A stretch of DNA of 64,000 bases from Bombus terrestris (GCF_910591885.1 NC_063286.1:1240001-1304000); one strand, 5' to 3'. Positions 28,471 through 45,706 are shown, counted from the first letter of the stretch. Notes: a model not told the origin generated them from the sequence alone. Numbers and translations: made by a program.

Positions 28471-31400
28471 TAATAGTATATAACGTTATACGTTATATAG
28501 TAATATTATATAACGTTATACGTAATATGGCAATACTATATAACGTTATACGTTATATAGTAACAGTATAGAACGTTGTACGTTATATAGTAATAGTATA
28601 TAACGTTATACGTTATATAGTAATATTATATAACGTTATACGTGATATGGCAACACTATATAACGTTATACGTTATATAGTAACAGTATAGAACGTTGTA
28701 CGTTATATAGTAATAGTATATAACGTTATACGTTATATCGTAATAGTATATAACGTTATACGTTATATAGTAATAGTATATAACGTTATACGTTATATAG
28801 TAATATTATATAACGTTATACGTGATATGGCAATACTATATAACGTTATACGTTATATAGTAACAGTATAGAACGTTGTACGTTATATAGTAATAGTATA
28901 TAACGTTATACGTTATATAGTAATATTATATAACGTTATACGTGATATGGCAATACTATATAACGTTATACGTTATATAGTAACAGTATAGAACGTTGTA
29001 CGTTATATAGTAATAGTATATAACGTTATACGTTATATAGTAATAGTATATAACGTTATACGTTATATAGTAATAGTATATAACGTTATACGTTATATAG
29101 TAATAGTATATAACGTTATACGTTATATAGTAATAGTATATAACGTTATACGTTATATAGTAATATTATATAACGTTATACGTGATATGGCAATACTATA
29201 TAACGTTATACGTTATATAGTAATAGTATATAACATTATACGTTATATAGTAATAGTATATAACGTTATACGTTATATAGTAATAGTATATTACGTTATA
29301 CGTTATATAGTTATAGTATATAACGTTATACGTTATATAGTAATAGTATATAACGTTATACGTTATATAGTAATAGTATATAACGTTATGCGTTATATAG
29401 TAATAGTATATAGCGTTATACGTTATATAGTAATAGTATATAACGTTATACGTTATATAGTAATAGTATATAACGTTATACGTTATATAGTAATAGTATA
29501 TAACGTTATACGTTATATAGTAATAGTATATAACGTTATACGTTATATAGTAATAGTATATAACGTTATACGTTATATAGTAATAGTATATAACGTTATA
29601 CGTTGTATAGTAATAGTATATAACGTTATACGTTATATAGTAGTAGTATATAAGGCTATACGTTGTATAGTAATATTATATAACGTTATGCGTTATATAG
29701 TAATAGTATATAACGTTATACGTTATATAGTAATAGTATATAACGTTATACGTTATATAGTAATAGTATATTACGTTACACGTTATATAGTAATAGTATA
29801 TAACGTTATACGTTATTTAGTAATAGTATATAACGTTATACGTTATATAGTAATAGTATATAACGTTGTACGTTATATAGTAATAGTATATAACGTTATA
29901 CGTTATATAGTAATAGTATATAACGTTATACGTTATATAGTAATAGTATATAACGTTATACGTTATATAGTAATAGTATATAACGTTATACGTTATATAG
30001 TAATAGTATATAACGTTATACGTTATATAGTAATAGTATATAACGTTATACGTTATATAGTAATAGTATATAACGTTATACGTTATATAGTAATAGTATA
30101 TAACGTTATACGTTATATAGTAATAGTATATAACGTTATACGTTATATAGTAATAGTATATAACGTTATGCGTTATATAGTAATAGTATATAACGTTATA
30201 CGTTATATAGTAATATTATATAACGTTATACGTGATATGGCAATACTATATAACGTTATACGTTATATAGTAACAGTATAGAACGTTGTACGTTATATAG
30301 TAATAGTATATAACGTTATACGTTATATAGTAACAGTATAGAACGTTGTACGTTATATAGTAATAGTATATAACGTTATACGTTATATAGTAATAGTATA
30401 TAACGTTATACGTTATATAGTAATAGTATATAACGTTATACGTTATATAGTAATATTATATAACGTTATACGTGATATGGCAATACTATATAACGTTATA
30501 CGTTATATAGTAACAGTATAGAACGTTGTACGTTATATAGTAATAGTATATAACGTTATACGTTATATAGTAATATTATATAACGTTATACGTGATATGG
30601 CAATACTATATAACGTTATACGTTATATAGTAACAGTATAGAACGTTGTACGTTATATAGTAATAGTATATAACGTTATACGTTATATAGTAATAGTATA
30701 TTACGTTATACGTTATATAGTTATAGTATATAACGTTATACGTTATATAGTAATAGTATATAACGTTATACGTTATATAGTAATAGTATATAACGTTATG
30801 CGTTATATAGTAATAGTATATAACGTTATACGTTATATAGTAATAGTATATAACGTTATACGTTATATAGTAATAGTATATAACGTTATACGTTATATAG
30901 TAATAGTATATAACGTTATACGTTATATAGTAATAGTATATAACGTTATACGTTATATAGTAATAGTATATAACGTTATACGTTATATAGTAATAGTATA
31001 TAACGTTATACGTTATATAGTAATAGTATATAACGTTATACGTTATATAGTAGTAGTATATAAGGCTATACGTTATATAGTAATAGTATATAACGTTATG
31101 AGTTATATAGTAATAGTATATAACGTTATACGTTATATAGTAATAGTATATAACGTTATACGTTATATAGTAATAGTATATTACGTTATACGTTATATAG
31201 TAATAGTATATAACGTTATACGTTATATAGTAATAGTATAGAACGTTGTACGTTATATAGTAATAGTATATAACGTTATACGTTATATAGTAATAGTATA
31301 TAACGTTATACGTTATATAGTAATAGTATATAACGTTATACGTTATATAGTAATATTATATAACGTTATACGTGATATGGCAATACTATATAACGTTATA

Positions 31401-32550
31401 CGTTATATAGTAATAGTATATAACATTATACGTTATATAGTAATAGTATATAACGTTATACGTTATATAGTAATAGTATATTACGTTATACGTTATATAG
31501 TTATAGTATATAACGTTATACGTTATATAGTAATAGTATATAACGTTATACGTTATATAGTAATAGTATATAACGTTATACGTGATATGGCAATACTATA
31601 TAAAGTTATACGTTATATAGTAATACTATATAACGTTATACGTTATATAGTAATAGTATATAACGTTATACGTTATATAGTAATAGTATATAACGTTATA
31701 CGTTGTATAGTAATATTATATAACGTTATACGTTATATAGTAATAGTATATAACGTTATACGTTATATAGTAATAGTATATAACGTTATGCGTTATATAG
31801 TAATAGTATATAACGTTATACGTTATATAGTAATAGTATATAACCTTATACGTTATATAGTAATAGTATAGAACGTTGTACGTTATATAGTAATTGTATA
31901 TAACGTTATACGTTATATAGTAATATTATATAACGTTATACGTGATATGGCAATACTATATAAAGTTATACGTTATATAGTAATACTATATAACGTTATA
32001 CGTTATATAGTAATAGTATATAACGTTATACGTTATATAGTAATAGAATATAACGTTATACGTTATATCGTAATAGTATATAACGTTATACGTTATATAG
32101 TAATAGTATATAACGTTATGCGTTATATAGTAATATTATATAACGTTATACGTAATATGGCAATACTATATAACGTTATACGTTATATAGTAATAGTATA
32201 TAACGTTATACTTTATATAGTAATAGTATATAACGTTATACGTTATATAGTAATATTATATAACGTTATACGTAATATGGCAATACTATATAACGTTATA
32301 CGTTATATAGTAACAGTATAGAACGTTGTACGTTATATAGTAATAGTATATAACGTTATACGTTATATAGTAATATTATATAACGTTATACGTGATATGG
32401 CAACACTATATAACGTTATACGTTATATAGTAACAGTATAGAACGTTGTACGTTATATAGTAATAGTATATAACGTTATACGTTATATCGTAATAGTATA
32501 TAACGTTATACGTTATATAGTAATAGTATATAACGTTATACGTTATATAG
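28471..32550. repeat. 4,080-bp unit (136 monomers), copy 1
   Basis: Markers: a D-type monomer ending CGTAATATGG (28501), E'-F (28651), monomers ending CGTTATATCG (28711), D-E-N (29161), TAGCGTTATA (29401), S (29641, 31051), Y with TTACGTTACA (29761), a CGTTATTTAG end (29791), TAACGTTATG-AGTTATATAG (31081), R (31591, 31951) and P (32041). From 28471 to 32135 it matches copy 2. The last 415 bp (32136-32550) add an extra CGTAATATGG monomer series not present in copy 2. Confidence 0.88.
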
Positions 32551-35500
32551 TAATAGTATATAACGTTATACGTTATATAGTAATATTATATAACGTTATA
32601 CGTAATATGGCAATACTATATAACGTTATACGTTATATAGTAACAGTATAGAACGTTGTACGTTATATAGTAATAGTATATAACGTTATACGTTATATAG
32701 TAATATTATATAACGTTATACGTGATATGGCAACACTATATAACGTTATACGTTATATAGTAACAGTATAGAACGTTGTACGTTATATAGTAATAGTATA
32801 TAACGTTATACGTTATATCGTAATAGTATATAACGTTATACGTTATATAGTAATAGTATATAACGTTATACGTTATATAGTAATATTATATAACGTTATA
32901 CGTGATATGGCAATACTATATAACGTTATACGTTATATAGTAACAGTATAGAACGTTGTACGTTATATAGTAATAGTATATAACGTTATACGTTATATAG
33001 TAATATTATATAACGTTATACGTGATATGGCAATACTATATAACGTTATACGTTATATAGTAACAGTATAGAACGTTGTACGTTATATAGTAATAGTATA
33101 TAACGTTATACGTTATATAGTAATAGTATATAACGTTATACGTTATATAGTAATAGTATATAACGTTATACGTTATATAGTAATAGTATATAACGTTATA
33201 CGTTATATAGTAATAGTATATAACGTTATACGTTATATAGTAATATTATATAACGTTATACGTGATATGGCAATACTATATAACGTTATACGTTATATAG
33301 TAATAGTATATAACATTATACGTTATATAGTAATAGTATATAACGTTATACGTTATATAGTAATAGTATATTACGTTATACGTTATATAGTTATAGTATA
33401 TAACGTTATACGTTATATAGTAATAGTATATAACGTTATACGTTATATAGTAATAGTATATAACGTTATGCGTTATATAGTAATAGTATATAGCGTTATA
33501 CGTTATATAGTAATAGTATATAACGTTATACGTTATATAGTAATAGTATATAACGTTATACGTTATATAGTAATAGTATATAACGTTATACGTTATATAG
33601 TAATAGTATATAACGTTATACGTTATATAGTAATAGTATATAACGTTATACGTTATATAGTAATAGTATATAACGTTATACGTTGTATAGTAATAGTATA
33701 TAACGTTATACGTTATATAGTAGTAGTATATAAGGCTATACGTTGTATAGTAATATTATATAACGTTATGCGTTATATAGTAATAGTATATAACGTTATA
33801 CGTTATATAGTAATAGTATATAACGTTATACGTTATATAGTAATAGTATATTACGTTACACGTTATATAGTAATAGTATATAACGTTATACGTTATTTAG
33901 TAATAGTATATAACGTTATACGTTATATAGTAATAGTATATAACGTTGTACGTTATATAGTAATAGTATATAACGTTATACGTTATATAGTAATAGTATA
34001 TAACGTTATACGTTATATAGTAATAGTATATAACGTTATACGTTATATAGTAATAGTATATAACGTTGTACGTTATATAGTAATAGTATATAACGTTATA
34101 CGTTATATAGTAATAGTATATAACGTTATACGTTATATAGTAATAGTATATAACGTTATACGTTATATAGTAATAGTATATAACGTTATACGTTATATAG
34201 TAATAGTATATAACGTTATACGTTATATAGTAATAGTATATAACGTTATGCGTTATATAGTAATAGTATATAACGTTATACGTTATATAGTAATATTATA
34301 TAACGTTATACGTGATATGGCAATACTATATAACGTTATACGTTATATAGTAACAGTATAGAACGTTGTACGTTATATAGTAATAGTATATAACGTTATA
34401 CGTTATATAGTAACAGTATAGAACGTTGTACGTTATATAGTAATAGTATATAACGTTATACGTTATATAGTAATAGTATATAACGTTATACGTTATATAG
34501 TAATAGTATATAACGTTATACGTTATATAGTAATATTATATAACGTTATACGTGATATGGCAATACTATATAACGTTATACGTTATATAGTAACAGTATA
34601 GAACGTTGTACGTTATATAGTAATAGTATATAACGTTATACGTTATATAGTAATATTATATAACGTTATACGTGATATGGCAATACTATATAACGTTATA
34701 CGTTATATAGTAACAGTATAGAACGTTGTACGTTATATAGTAATAGTATATAACGTTATACGTTATATAGTAATAGTATATTACGTTATACGTTATATAG
34801 TTATAGTATATAACGTTATACGTTATATAGTAATAGTATATAACGTTATACGTTATATAGTAATAGTATATAACGTTATGCGTTATATAGTAATAGTATA
34901 TAACGTTATACGTTATATAGTAATAGTATATAACGTTATACGTTATATAGTAATAGTATATAACGTTATACGTTATATAGTAATAGTATATAACGTTATA
35001 CGTTATATAGTAATAGTATATAACGTTATACGTTATATAGTAATAGTATATAACGTTATACGTTATATAGTAATAGTATATAACGTTATACGTTATATAG
35101 TAATAGTATATAACGTTATACGTTATATAGTAGTAGTATATAAGGCTATACGTTATATAGTAATAGTATATAACGTTATGAGTTATATAGTAATAGTATA
35201 TAACGTTATACGTTATATAGTAATAGTATATAACGTTATACGTTATATAGTAATAGTATATTACGTTATACGTTATATAGTAATAGTATATAACGTTATA
35301 CGTTATATAGTAATAGTATAGAACGTTGTACGTTATATAGTAATAGTATATAACGTTATACGTTATATAGTAATAGTATATAACGTTATACGTTATATAG
35401 TAATAGTATATAACGTTATACGTTATATAGTAATATTATATAACGTTATACGTGATATGGCAATACTATATAACGTTATACGTTATATAGTAATAGTATA

Positions 35501-36215
35501 TAACATTATACGTTATATAGTAATAGTATATAACGTTATACGTTATATAGTAATAGTATATTACGTTATACGTTATATAGTTATAGTATATAACGTTATA
35601 CGTTATATAGTAATAGTATATAACGTTATACGTTATATAGTAATAGTATATAACGTTATACGTGATATGGCAATACTATATAAAGTTATACGTTATATAG
35701 TAATACTATATAACGTTATACGTTATATAGTAATAGTATATAACGTTATACGTTATATAGTAATAGTATATAACGTTATACGTTGTATAGTAATATTATA
35801 TAACGTTATACGTTATATAGTAATAGTATATAACGTTATACGTTATATAGTAATAGTATATAACGTTATGCGTTATATAGTAATAGTATATAACGTTATA
35901 CGTTATATAGTAATAGTATATAACCTTATACGTTATATAGTAATAGTATAGAACGTTGTACGTTATATAGTAATTGTATATAACGTTATACGTTATATAG
36001 TAATATTATATAACGTTATACGTGATATGGCAATACTATATAAAGTTATACGTTATATAGTAATACTATATAACGTTATACGTTATATAGTAATAGTATA
36101 TAACGTTATACGTTATATAGTAATAGAATATAACGTTATACGTTATATCGTAATAGTATATAACGTTATACGTTATATAGTAATAGTATATAACGTTATG
36201 CGTTATATAGTAATA
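32551..36215. repeat. 4,080-bp unit, copy 2
   Basis: It matches copy 1 at offset 4,080 for about 3.66 kb. I found one substitution, at 34068 (TAACGTTGTA here, TAACGTTATA at 29988). Even rare private variants such as AGTTATATAG (35171) and TAGCGTTATA (33481) are shared, so the duplication is recent relative to the rest of the array. Confidence 0.9.
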
Positions 36216-39200
36216 GTATATAACGTTATACGTTATATAGTAATAGTATATAACGTTATACGTTATATAGTAATAGTATATTACGTTACACGTTATATAG
36301 TAATAGTATATAACGTTATACGTTATATAGTAATAGTATATAACGTTATACGTTATATAGTAATAGTATAGAACGTTGTACGTTATATAGTAATAGTATA
36401 TAACGTTATACGTTATATAGTAATAGTATATAACGTTATACGTTATATAGTAATAGTATATAACGTTATACGTTATATAGTAATAGCATATAACGTTATA
36501 CGTTATATAGTAATAGTATATAACGTTATACGTTATATAGTAATAGTATATAACGTTATGCGTTATATAGTAATAGTATATAACGTTATACGTTATATAG
36601 TAATAGTATATAACGTTATACGTTATATAGTAATAGTATATAACGTTATACGTTATATAGTAATAGTATATAACGTTATACGTTATATAGTAATAGTATA
36701 TAACGTTATACGTTATATAGTAATATTATATAACGTTATACGTGATATGGCAATACTATATAACGTTATACGTTATATAGTAATAGTATATAACATTATA
36801 CGTTATATAGTAATAGTATATAACGTTATACGTTATATAGTAATAGTATATTACGTTATACGTTATATAGTTATAGTATATAACGTTATACGTTATATAG
36901 TAATAGTATATAACGTTATACGTTATATAGTAATAGTATATAACGTTATACGTGATATGGCAATACTATATAAAGTTATACGTTATATAGTAATACTATA
37001 TAACGTTATACGTTATATAGTAATAGTATATAACGTTATACGTTATATAGTAATAGTATATAACGTTATACGTTGTATAGTAATATTATATAACGTTATA
37101 CGTTATATAGTAATAGTATATAACGTTATACGTTATATAGTAATAGTATATAACGTTATGCGTTATATAGTAATAGTATATAACGTTATACGTTATATAG
37201 TAATAGTATATAACCTTATACGTTATATAGTAATAGTATAGAACGTTGTACGTTATATAGTAATTGTATATAACGTTATACGTTATATAGTAATATTATA
37301 TAACGTTATACGTGATATGGCAATACTATATAACGTTATACGATATGTAGTAATAGTATATAACGTTATACGTTATATAGTAATAGTATATAACGTTATA
37401 CGTTATATAGTAATAGTATATAACGTTATACGTTATATAGTAATAGTATATAACGTTCTACGTTATATAGTAATAGTATATAACGTTGTACGTTACATAG
37501 TAATAGTCTATAACGTTATACGTTATATAGTAATAGTATATTACGTTATACGTTATATAGTAATAGTATAGAACGTTGTACGTTATATAGTAATTGTATA
37601 TAACGTTATACGTTATATAGTAATAGTATAGAACGTTGTACGTTATATAGTAATTGTATATAACGTTATACGTTATATAGTAATATTATATAACGTTATA
37701 CGTGATATGGCAATACTATATAAAGTTATACGTTATATAGTAATACTATATAACGTTATACGTTATATAGTAATAGTATATAACGTTATACGTTATATAG
37801 TAATAGAATATAACGTTATACGTTATATAGTAATAGTATATAACGTTATACGTTATATAGTAATAGTATATAACGTTATGCGTTATATAGTAATAGTATA
37901 TAACGTTATACGTTATATAGTAATAGTATATAACGTTATACGTTATATAGTAATAGTATATTACGTTACACGTTATATAGTAATAGTATATAACGTTATA
38001 CGTTATATAGTAATAGTATATAACGTTATACGTTATATAGTAATAGTATAGAACGTTGTACGTTATATAGTAATAGTATATAACGTTATACGTTATATAG
38101 TAATAGTATATAACGTTATACGTTATATAGTAATAGTATATAACGTTATACGTTATATAGTAATAGTATATAACGTTATACGTTATATAGTAATAGTATA
38201 TAACGTTATACGTTATATAGTAATAGTATATAACGTTATACGTTATATAGTAATAGTATATAACGTTATACGTTATATAGTAGTAGTATATAAGGCTATA
38301 CGTTATATAGTAATAGTATATAACGTTATGCGTTATATAGTAATAGTATATAACGTTATACGTTATATAGTAATAGTATATAACGTTATACGTTATATAG
38401 TAATAGTATATTACGTTATACGTTATATAGTAATAGTATATAACGTTATACGTTATATAGTAATAGTATATAACGTTATACGTTATATAGTAATAGTATA
38501 TAACGTTACACGATATATAGTAATAGTATATAACGTTATACGTTATATAGTAATAGTATATAACGTTATACGTTATATAGTAATAGTATATAACGTTATA
38601 CGTTATATAGTAATAGTATATAACGTTATACGTTATATAGTAATATTATATAACGTTATACGTGATATGGCAATACTATATAACGTTATACGATATGTAG
38701 TAATAGTATATAACGTTATACGTTATATAGTAATAGTACATTACGTTATACGTTATATAGTAATAGTATATAACGCTATACGTTATATAGTAATAGTATA
38801 TAACGTTATACGTTATATAGTAATAGTGTATAACGTTATGCGTTATATAGTAATAGTATATAACGTTATACGTTATATAGTAATAGTATATAACGTTATA
38901 CGTTATATAGTAATAGTATATAACGTTATACGTTATATAGTAATAGTATATAACGTTATACGTTATATAGTAATAGTATATAACGTTATACGTTATATAG
39001 TAATATTATATAACGTTATACGTGATATGGCAATACTATATAACGTTATACGTTATATAGTAATAGTATATAACATTATACGTTATATAGTAATAGTATA
39101 TAACGTTATACGTTATATAGTAATAGTATATTACGTTATACGTTATATAGTTATAGTATATAACGTTATACGTTATATAGTAATAGTATATAACGTTATA

Positions 39201-39810
39201 CGTTATATAGTAATAGTATATAACGTTATACGTGATATGGCAATACTATATAAAGTTATACGTTATATAGTAATACTATATAACGTTATACGTTATATAG
39301 TAATAGTATATAACGTTATACGTTATATAGTAATAGTATATAACGTTATACGTTGTATAGTAATATTATATAACGTTATACGTTATATAGTAATAGTATA
39401 TAACGTTATACGTTATATAGTAATAGTATATAACGTTATGCGTTATATAGTAATAGTATATAACGTTATACGTTATATAGTAATAGTATATAACCTTATA
39501 CGTTATATAGTAATAGTATAGAACGTTGTACGTTATATAGTAATTGTATATAACGTTATACGTTATATAGTAATATTATATAACGTTATACGTGATATGG
39601 CAATACTATATAACGTTATACGATATGTAGTAATAGTATATAACGTTATACGTTATATAGTAATAGTATATAACGTTATACGTTATATAGTAATAGTATA
39701 TAACGTTATACGTTATATAGTAATAGTATATAACGTTCTACGTTATATAGTAATAGTATATAACGTTGTACGTTACATAGTAATAGTATATAACGTTATA
39801 CGTTATATAG
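36216..39810. repeat. Mosaic segment with a 1,680-bp offset repeat and local duplications
   Basis: Bases 36001-36480 match 37681-38160 (D-R-Q-C-P, M, TTACGTTACA monomer, f). D-E-N series start at 36721 and 39001, each leading to R-Q and U-f-W. W (37261, 39541) is followed by D and an E monomer ending CGATATGTAG (37321, 39601). TAATAGTCTA at 37501 is unique. S is at 38281. An f-W pair is doubled at 37561-37680. Confidence 0.8.
37561..37680. repeat. Local doubling of the f-W monomer pair
   Basis: f-W-f-W at 37561-37680 replaces the usual single f-W before D. It is a 60-bp duplication, so exchange can act at a scale of two monomers. Confidence 0.85.
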
Positions 39811-41369
39811 TAATAGTATATTACGTTATACGTTATATAGTAATAGTATATAACGTTATACGTTATATAGTAATATTATATAACGTTATACGTGATATGG
39901 CAATACTATATAACGTTATACGATATGTAGTAATAGTATATAACGTTATACGTTATATAGTAATAGTATATAACGTTATACGTTATATAGTAATAGTATA
40001 TAACGTTATACGTTATATAGTAATAGTATATAACGTTCTACGTTATATAGTAATAGTATATAACGTTGTACGTTACATAGTAATAGTATATAACGTTATA
40101 CGTTATATAGTAATAGTACATTACGTTATACGTTATATAGTAATAGTATATAACGCTATACGTTATATAGTAATAGTATATAACGTTATACGTTATATAG
40201 TAATAGTGTATAACGTTATGCGTTATATAGTAATAGTATATAACGTTATACGTTATATAGTAATAGTATATAACGTTATACGTTATATAGTAATAGTATA
40301 TTACGTTATACGTTATATAGTAATAGTATATAACGTTATACGTTATATAGTAATAGTATATAACGTTATACGTTATATAGTAATATTATATAACGTTATA
40401 CGTGATATGGCAATACTATATAACGTTATACGTTATATAGTAACAGTATAGAACGTTGTACGTTATATAGTAATAGTATATAACGTTATACGTTATATAG
40501 TAATATTATATAACGTTATACGTGATATGGCAACACTATATAACGTTATACGTTATATAGTAACAGTATAGAACGTTGTACGTTATATAGTAATAGTATA
40601 TAACGTTATACGTTATATAGTAATAGTATATAACGTTATACGTTATATAGTAATAGTATATAACGTTATACGTTATATAGTAATAGTATATAACGTTCTA
40701 CGTTATATAGTAATAGTATATAACGTTGTACGTTACATAGTAATAGTATATAACGTTATACGTTATATAGTAATAGTATATAACGTTATACGTTATATAG
40801 TAGTAGTATATAAGGCTATACGTTATATAGTAATAGTATATAACGTTATGCGTTATATAGTAATAGTATATAACGTTATACGTTATATAGTAATAGTATA
40901 TAACGTTATACGTTATATAGTAATAGTATATTACGTTATACGTTATATAGTAATAGTATATAACGTTATACGTTATATAGTAATAGTATAGAACGTTGTA
41001 CGTTATATAGTAATAGTATATAACGTTATACGTTATATAGTAATAGTATATAACGTTATACGTTATATAGTAATAGTATATAACGTTATACGTTATATAG
41101 TAATATTATATAACGTTATACGTGATATGGCAATACTATATAACGTTATACGTTATATAGTAATAGTATATAACATTATACGTTATATAGTAATAGTATA
41201 TAACGTTATACGTTATATAGTAATAGTATATTACGTTATACGTTATATAGTTATAGTATATAACGTTATACGTTATATAGTAATAGTATATAACGTTATA
41301 CGTTATATAGTAATAGTATATAACGTTATACGTGATATGGCAATACTATATAAAGTTATACGTTATATA

Positions 41370-41406
41370 GTAATACTATATAACGTTATACGTTATATAG
41401 TAATAG
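41370..41406. repeat. Uninverted reference copy for the 37-bp inversion
   Basis: Spacer GTAATAC, arm, TAT, arm, spacer GTAATAG, spanning the Q monomer after R (41341). It is exactly 6,330 bp left of the inverted copy and is its reverse complement over all 37 bases. Confidence 0.92.
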
Positions 41407-42016
41407 TATATAACGTTATACGTTATATAGTAATAGTATATAACGTTATACGTTGTATAGTAATATTATATAACGTTATACGTTATATAGTAATAGTATA
41501 TAACGTTATACGTTATATAGTAATAGTATATAACGTTATGCGTTATATAGTAATAGTATATAACGTTATACGTTATATAGTAATAGTATATAACCTTATA
41601 CGTTATATAGTAATAGTATAGAACGTTGTACGTTATATAGTAATTGTATATAACGTTATACGTTATATAGTAATATTATATAACGTTATACGTGATATGG
41701 CAATACTATATAAAGTTATACGTTATATAGTAATACTATATAACGTTATACGTTATATAGTAATAGTATATAACGTTATACGTTATATAGTAATAGTATA
41801 TAACGTTATACGTTATATAGTAATAGAATATAACGTTATACGTTATATAGTAACAGTATAGAACGTTGTACGTTATATAGTAATAGTATATAACGTTATA
41901 CGTTATATAGTAATAGTATATAACGTTATACGTTATATAGTAATAGTATATAACGTTATACGTTATATAGTAATAGTATATAACGTTATACGTTATATAG
42001 TAATAGTATATAACGT

Positions 42017-42019
42017 ATA
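42017..42019. repeat. Flipped 3-bp spacer shared by both 6.3-kb copies
   Basis: TAACGTATAA at 42011-42020 is also present at 48341-48350, so this flip probably pre-dates the 6.3-kb duplication. It is inherited sequence, which argues against a random base-calling error. Confidence 0.87.
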
Positions 42020-43589
42020 ACGTTATATAGTAATAGTATATAACGTTATACGTTATATAGTAATAGTATATAACGTTATACGTTATATAGTAATAGTATA
42101 TAACGTTATACGTTATATAGTAATAGTATATAACGTTATACGTTATATAGTAATAGTGTATAACGTTATGCGTTATATAGTAATAGTATATAACGTTATA
42201 CGTTATATAGTAATAGTATATAACGTTATACGTTATATAGTAATAGTATATTACGTTATACGTTATATAGTAATAGTATATAACGTTATACGTTATATAG
42301 TAATAGTATATAACGTTATACGTTATATAGTAATATTATATAACGTTATACGTGATATGGCAATACTATATAACGTTATACGTTATATAGTAACAGTATA
42401 GAACGTTGTACGTTATATAGTAATAGTATATAACGTTATACGTTATATAGTAATATTATATAACGTTATACGTGATATGGCAACACTATATAACGTTATA
42501 CGTTATATAGTAACAGTATAGAACGTTGTACGTTATATAGTAATAGTATATAACGTTATACGTTATATAGTAATAGTATATAACGTTATACGTTATATAG
42601 TAATAGTATATAACGTTATACGTTATATAGTAATATTATATAACGTTATACGTGATATGGCAATACTATATAACGTTATACGTTATATAGTAACAGTATA
42701 GAACGTTGTACGTTATATAGTAATAGTATATAACGTTATACGTTATATAGTAATATTATATAACGTTATACGTGATATGGCAATACTATATAACGTTATA
42801 CGTTATATAGTAACAGTATAGAACGTTGTACGTTATATAGTAATAGTATATAACGTTATACGTTATATAGTAATAGTATATTACGTTATACGTTATATAG
42901 TTATAGTATATAACGTTATACGTTATATAGTAATAGTATATAACGTTATACGTTATATAGTAATAGTATATAACGTTATGCGTTATATAGTAATAGTATA
43001 TAACGTTATACGTTATATAGTAATAGTATATAACGTTATACGTTATATAGTAATAGTATATAACGTTATACGTTATATAGTAATAGTATATAACGTTATA
43101 CGTTATATAGTAATAGTATATAACGTTATACGTTATATAGTAATAGTATATAACGTTATACGTTATATAGTAATAGTATATAACGTTATACGTTATATAG
43201 TAATAGTATATAACGTTATACGTTATATAGTAGTAGTATATAAGGCTATACGTTATATAGTAATAGTATATAACGTTATGCGTTATATAGTAATAGTATA
43301 TAACGTTATACGTTATATAGTAATAGAATATAACGTTATACGTTATATAGTAATAGTATATTACGTTATACGTTATATAGTAATAGTATATAACGTTATA
43401 CGTTATATAGTAATAGTATAGAACGTTGTACGTTATATAGTAATAGTATATAACGTTATACGTTATATAGTAATAGTATATAACGTTATACGTTATATAG
43501 TAATAGTATATAACGTTATACGTTATATAGTAATAGTATATAACGTTATACGTTATATAGTAATAGTATATAACGTTATACGTTATATA

Positions 43590-43609
43590 CTATTACTATA
43601 TAACGTATA
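43590..43609. repeat. Inverted spacers CTATTAC and ATA in one monomer
   Basis: CTATTAC at 43590-43596 and ATA at 43607-43609. The paralogue in copy 2 (49920 onward) is fully consensus. As at 7290, the following 7-bp spacer is in normal orientation. Confidence 0.88.
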
Positions 43610-45706
43610 ACGTTATATAGTAATAGTATATAACGTTATACGTTATATAGTAATAGTATATAACGTTATACGTTATATAGTAATAGTATATAACGTTCTA
43701 CGTTATATAGTAATAGTATATAACGTTGTACGTTACATAGTAATAGTATATAACGTTATACGTTATATAGTAATAGTATATTACGTTATACGTTATATAG
43801 TAATAGTATATAACGTTATACGTTATATAGTAATATTATATAACGTTATACGTGATATGGCAATACTATATAACGTTATACGATATGTAGTAATAGTATA
43901 TAACGTTATACGTTATATAGTAATAGTATATAACGTTATACGTTATATAGTAATAGTATATAACGTTATACGTTATATAGTAATAGTATATAACGTTCTA
44001 CGTTATATAGTAATAGTATATAACGTTGTACGTTACATAGTAATAGTATATAACGTTATACGTTATATAGTAATAGTACATTACGTTATACGTTATATAG
44101 TAATAGTATATAACGTTATACGTTATATAGTAATAGTATATAACGTTATACGTCATATAGTAATAGTGTATAACGTTATGCGTTATATAGTAATAGTATA
44201 TAACGTTATACGTTATATAGTAATAGTATATAACGTTATACGTTATATAGTAATAGTATATTACGTTATACGTTATATAGTAATAGTATATAACGTTATA
44301 CGTTATATAGTAATAGTATATAACGTTATACGTTATATAGTAATATTATATAACGTTATACGTGATATGGCAATACTATATAACGTTATACGTTATATAG
44401 TAACAGTATAGAACGTTGTACGTTATATAGTAATAGTATATAACGTTATACGTTATATAGTAATATTATATAACGTTATACGTGATATGGCAACACTATA
44501 TAACGTTATACGTTATATAGTAACAGTATAGAACGTTGTACGTTATATAGTAATAGTATATAACGTTATACGTTATATAGTAATAGTATATAACGTTATA
44601 CGTTATATAGTAATAGTATATAACGTTATACGTTATATAGTAATAGTATATAACGTTCTACGTTATATAGTAATAGTATATAACGTTGTACGTTACATAG
44701 TAATAGTATATAACGTTATGCGTTATATAGTAATAGTATATAACGTTATACGTTATATAGTAGTAGTATATAAGGCTATACGTTATATAGTAATAGTATA
44801 TAACGTTATGCGTTATATAGTAATAGTATATAACGTTATACGTTATATAGTAATAGTATATAACGTTATACGTTATATAGTAATAGTATATTACGTTATA
44901 CGTTATATAGTAATAGTATATAACGTTATACGTTATATAGTAATAGTATAGAACGTTGTACGTTATATAGTAATAGTATATAACGTTATACGTTATATAG
45001 TAATAGTATATAACGTTATACGTTATATAGTAATAGTATATAACGTTATACGTTATATAGTAATATTATATAACGTTATACGTGATATGGCAATACTATA
45101 TAACGTTATACGTTATATAGTAATAGTATATAACATTATACGTTATATAGTAATAGTATATAACGTTATACGTTATATAGTAATAGTATATTACGTTATA
45201 CGTTATATAGTTATAGTATATAACGTTATACGTTATATAGTAATAGTATATAACGTTATACGTTATATAGTAATAGTATATAACGTTATACGTGATATGG
45301 CAATACTATATAACGTTATACGTTATATAGTAATACTATATAACGTTATACGTTATATAGTAATAGTATATAACGTTATACGTTATATAGTAATAGTATA
45401 TAACGTTATACGTTGTATAGTAATATTATATAACGTTATACGTTATATAGTAATAGTATATAACGTTATACGTTATATAGTAATAGTATATAACGTTATG
45501 CGTTATATAGTAATAGTATATAACGTTATACGTTATATAGTAATAGTATATAACCTTATACGTTATATAGTAATAGTATAGAACGTTGTACGTTATATAG
45601 TAATTGTATATAACGTTATACGTTATATAGTAATATTATATAACGTTATACGTGATATGGCAATACTATATAAAGTTATACGTTATATAGTAATACTATA
45701 TAACGT

